From Bacteroidaceae bacterium (GTDB lineage Bacteria > Bacteroidota > Bacteroidia > Bacteroidales > Bacteroidaceae), in the NCBI GenBank assembly GCA_024398635.1, contig JAKSIV010000002.1, positions 1-64,000 on the forward strand: 64,000 bases of DNA. Direction: 5' to 3'. Each line of letters opens with the position of its first letter. Within the stretch, counting starts at the first letter, position 1. A program made the position numbers and the translations under genes. The notes below the pieces were generated by a model. The model did not search any database. It was not told the origin of the DNA and was given only the letters and a program-made list of their open reading frames with translations. Positions 62,246 to 64,000 of this stretch are shown in pieces.

Positions 62246-63370
62246 ATGAATCTTTTTCCAGTATACAGCCTGTTCCCTGTGAATATCGTGAAGGGACAGG
62301 GTCAGAAAGTGTGGGATGACAAAGGTCAGGAGTATCTGGACCTTTACGGCGGTCATGCAGTTATAAGCATCGGCCACGCTCATCCGCATTACGTGGAGGC
62401 AGTGAGCCGTCAGGTTGCCACACTCGGTTTCTATTCCAATTCCGTGATCAACCGTCTGCAGGAGCAGCTGGCTGAGCAGCTGGGCCGCGTATCGGGCTAT
62501 GAGGATTACAGCCTCTTCCTGATAAACAGCGGTGCCGAGGCAAATGAGAACGCCCTCAAGCTGGCGTCGTTCCATACCGGCCGCTCGCGTATCCTGTCAC
62601 TCAAGAAAGCATTCCACGGCCGTACATCACTGGCCGTCGAGGTTACCGATAATCCCAAGATCATTGCTCCCGTCAATGCCTGCGGACACGTGACCTATCT
62701 GCCCTGGGGCGACCTGGAGGCAGCAAAGGCCGAACTTGCCAAAGGCGATGTGGCTGCCCTTATAATTGAAGGCATCCAGGGCGTGGGCGGAATACAGGTT
62801 CCTACCGATGAGTACATGCACGGAATCCGCGAGGCCTGCACCGCGGGTGGTACGGTCCTGATCCTGGATGAGATCCAGAGCGGTTACGGCCGCAGCGGCA
62901 AGTTCTTTGCCCATCAGTATAACGGCATCAAGCCCGATTTGATCAGCGTAGCAAAGGGTATCGCCAACGGACTTCCCTGCGGAGGTCTGCTCATAAGCCC
63001 CATGTTCCAGCCGGTCATCGGCCAACTTGGTACAACATTCGGTGGCAACCATCTGGCTTGCGCCGCCGCTATGGCAGTGCTTGACGTAATGGAGAGCGAG
63101 CATCTGGTAGAGAATGCCGCAACAGTAGGCTCCTACCTGCTGGAGCAGCTCCGTCAGATTCCCGGACCAAAGGAGGTTCGCGGCCGCGGTCTCATGATTG
63201 GAATGGAGTTTGACCAGCCCATCAAGGAGATCCGTCAGCGCCTGCTCTTTGAGGAGCACATCTTTACCGGCGTCAGCGGTACCAATGTAATAAGATTACT
63301 TCCTCCTTTGTGCATAACAAAGCAGGATGCAGACCGCTTCCTTGAAAGCTACAGCAAGGTTCTGACATAA
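62246..63370 (+). CDS. argD: Acetylornithine/succinylornithine aminotransferase
   Basis: PLP-dependent class III aminotransferase, 374 residues. NSGAEANENALKLA and the PLP-Asp motif LILDEIQSGYGRSGKFFAHQ precede the PLP lysine in SVAKGIANGLPCGG (about residue 236). TTFGGNHLACAAAMAVLD follows. It is the last gene of the arginine run; its stop codon abuts the stop codon of nadK on the opposite strand with no intergenic base. Confidence 0.94.
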   Translation: MNLFPVYSLFPVNIVKGQGQKVWDDKGQEYLDLYGGHAVISIGHAHPHYVEAVSRQVATLGFYSNSVINRLQEQLAEQLGRVSGYEDYSLFLINSGAEANENALKLASFHTGRSRILSLKKAFHGRTSLAVEVTDNPKIIAPVNACGHVTYLPWGDLEAAKAELAKGDVAALIIEGIQGVGGIQVPTDEYMHGIREACTAGGTVLILDEIQSGYGRSGKFFAHQYNGIKPDLISVAKGIANGLPCGGLLISPMFQPVIGQLGTTFGGNHLACAAAMAVLDVMESEHLVENAATVGSYLLEQLRQIPGPKEVRGRGLMIGMEFDQPIKEIRQRLLFEEHIFTGVSGTNVIRLLPPLCITKQDADRFLESYSKVLT

Positions 63371-64000
63371 TTATTTGCGGGAGTCAGTTCCCCAAAGCAT
63401 TTTCTCTCGGAGGGTGGCAAAGAAGTCACCCTTCGCTGGTTTTATGACGCTGATGCGGTAGGGGGCGCGGCTAATCTCTATGGCGGTGTGCTCGGGACAG
63501 CTGAAACTGTTGCCGTCTATGGATACCAGGAAGCTGTGGCTGCGGCTCTCTACGTCTAAGCGGATGGTCTCATCGGCGGGGAGCACCAGCGGACGCATGG
63601 TCAGGCTGTGCGGGGCAACAGGAGTGAGGCAGATCACGTTGGTGCCCGGGGCTATGATGGGGCCTCCTACGCTCAGGGAGTAGGCGGTGGAGCCGGTGGG
63701 TGTGGCTACTACCAGACCGTCGGCCTGGTAGGTAATCATATGGGTGCCGCCCACGCTGGTCTCTATCTGGATCATTGATGAGATATCGTGCTTGAGAATG
63801 GCTATGTCGTTGAGGGCGTAGGGGGTGTGGCCTTGGGGCAGACCTTCCATGCTTACCTGCAGCAGGTTGCGCTCCTCAAGTGTATAGTCGCCGTTGTGGA
63901 TGCGGGTTATGGCATCGGTAATGCGGTCAGTGGTGATATCTGCCAGGAAACCCAAGCGGCCGGTGTTGATGCCCACCATTGGGATGCCCTTGCTGCCAAC
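63371..64000 (-). CDS. nadK: NAD kinase, C-terminal part (runs off the window)
   Basis: Makes NADP from NAD and ATP. About 210 C-terminal residues are inside the window; the N-terminal part with the GGDGT motif is beyond the right edge. Visible family motifs are GINTGRLGFLAD, YALNDIAILKHD, ADGLVVATPTGSTAYSLSVGGPI and a C-terminal HSFLVSIDGN. The stop abuts the argD stop, with no terminator between. Confidence 0.93.
   Translation of the reverse strand, partial: VGSKGIPMVGINTGRLGFLADITTDRITDAITRIHNGDYTLEERNLLQVSMEGLPQGHTPYALNDIAILKHDISSMIQIETSVGGTHMITYQADGLVVATPTGSTAYSLSVGGPIIAPGTNVICLTPVAPHSLTMRPLVLPADETIRLDVESRSHSFLVSIDGNSFSCPEHTAIEISRAPYRISVIKPAKGDFFATLREKMLWGTDSRK

Overview
The window looks like a chromosomal segment of a carbohydrate-degrading member of the order Bacteroidales (Bacteroides/Prevotella type). 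The reasons are SusC/SusD pairs, many lipoprotein glycoside hydrolases, promoters of the Bacteroidetes form (-7 box TAnnTTTG), a GSCFA-family protein, and an argR-GNAT-argG-argC-argD gene order that I associate with this group. Genus cannot be fixed from the sequence alone. No rRNA, CRISPR array, transposase, integrase or phage gene was seen.

Layout. 0-2.8 kb: housekeeping block rnpA-yidD-tatD-tyrS-tRNA-Gln. 2.85-3.1 kb: a non-coding stretch with a long hairpin and a possible small RNA. 3.1-19.6 kb: one co-directional run encoding a cytoplasmic GH43 enzyme and two successive FAS1 lipoprotein-SusC-SusD modules, closed by a terminator. 19.7-27.2 kb: a very large secreted protein with a possible type IX secretion tail, then two exported GH43 enzymes. 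27.2-28.9 kb: an ECF sigma factor, a small membrane protein that is probably its anti-sigma factor, and a secreted Gln/Gly-rich protein. 29.0-34.1 kb (minus strand): xylulokinase, a GH8 lipoprotein and a third FAS1 lipoprotein. 34.2-38.3 kb: a GH95 enzyme and a porin bracketed by two inverted copies of a 130-bp repeat. 38.4-40.6 kb: tRNA-dihydrouridine synthase and a U32 protein. 40.6-51.3 kb: GH51, an exported alpha/beta hydrolase, then an overlapping set of galE, a GHMP kinase resembling plant galacturonokinase, a nucleotidyltransferase and a GSCFA protein, followed by a HAD phosphatase and a GH9 enzyme. 51.3-54.6 kb: divergent tRNA-Phe and tRNA-Pro, a decayed GH97 gene, an HTH-DUF805 membrane protein, a DUF1648 protein and an AT-rich RelB/PIN toxin-antitoxin pair. 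54.7-58.6 kb: an M56 (BlaR1-like) protein, its BlaI-type repressor and inositol-3-phosphate synthase. 58.7-64 kb: the arginine operon with an inserted PspC gene, and the C-terminal part of NAD kinase running off the right edge.

How the genes work together. The hydrolases (three GH43, GH8, GH51, GH95, GH9, a secreted esterase-like protein) plus xylulokinase point to xylan, arabinoxylan or xyloglucan as the main food. SusC/SusD pairs would capture and import oligosaccharides, exported enzymes would trim them, and the cytoplasmic GH43, xylulokinase and the galE-kinase-nucleotidyltransferase set would feed released sugars into metabolism. No hybrid two-component regulator is present; the only obvious regulator among the sugar genes is the ECF sigma system.

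Most notable items: the galacturonokinase-like sugar-activation operon, the FAS1-SusC-SusD modules, the inverted repeat pair around GH95-porin, a short palindromic repeat family that serves as terminators and also sits in frame inside the M56 gene, and the clustered TGTTACG/TGTTCGG sites around the HTH-DUF805 gene.
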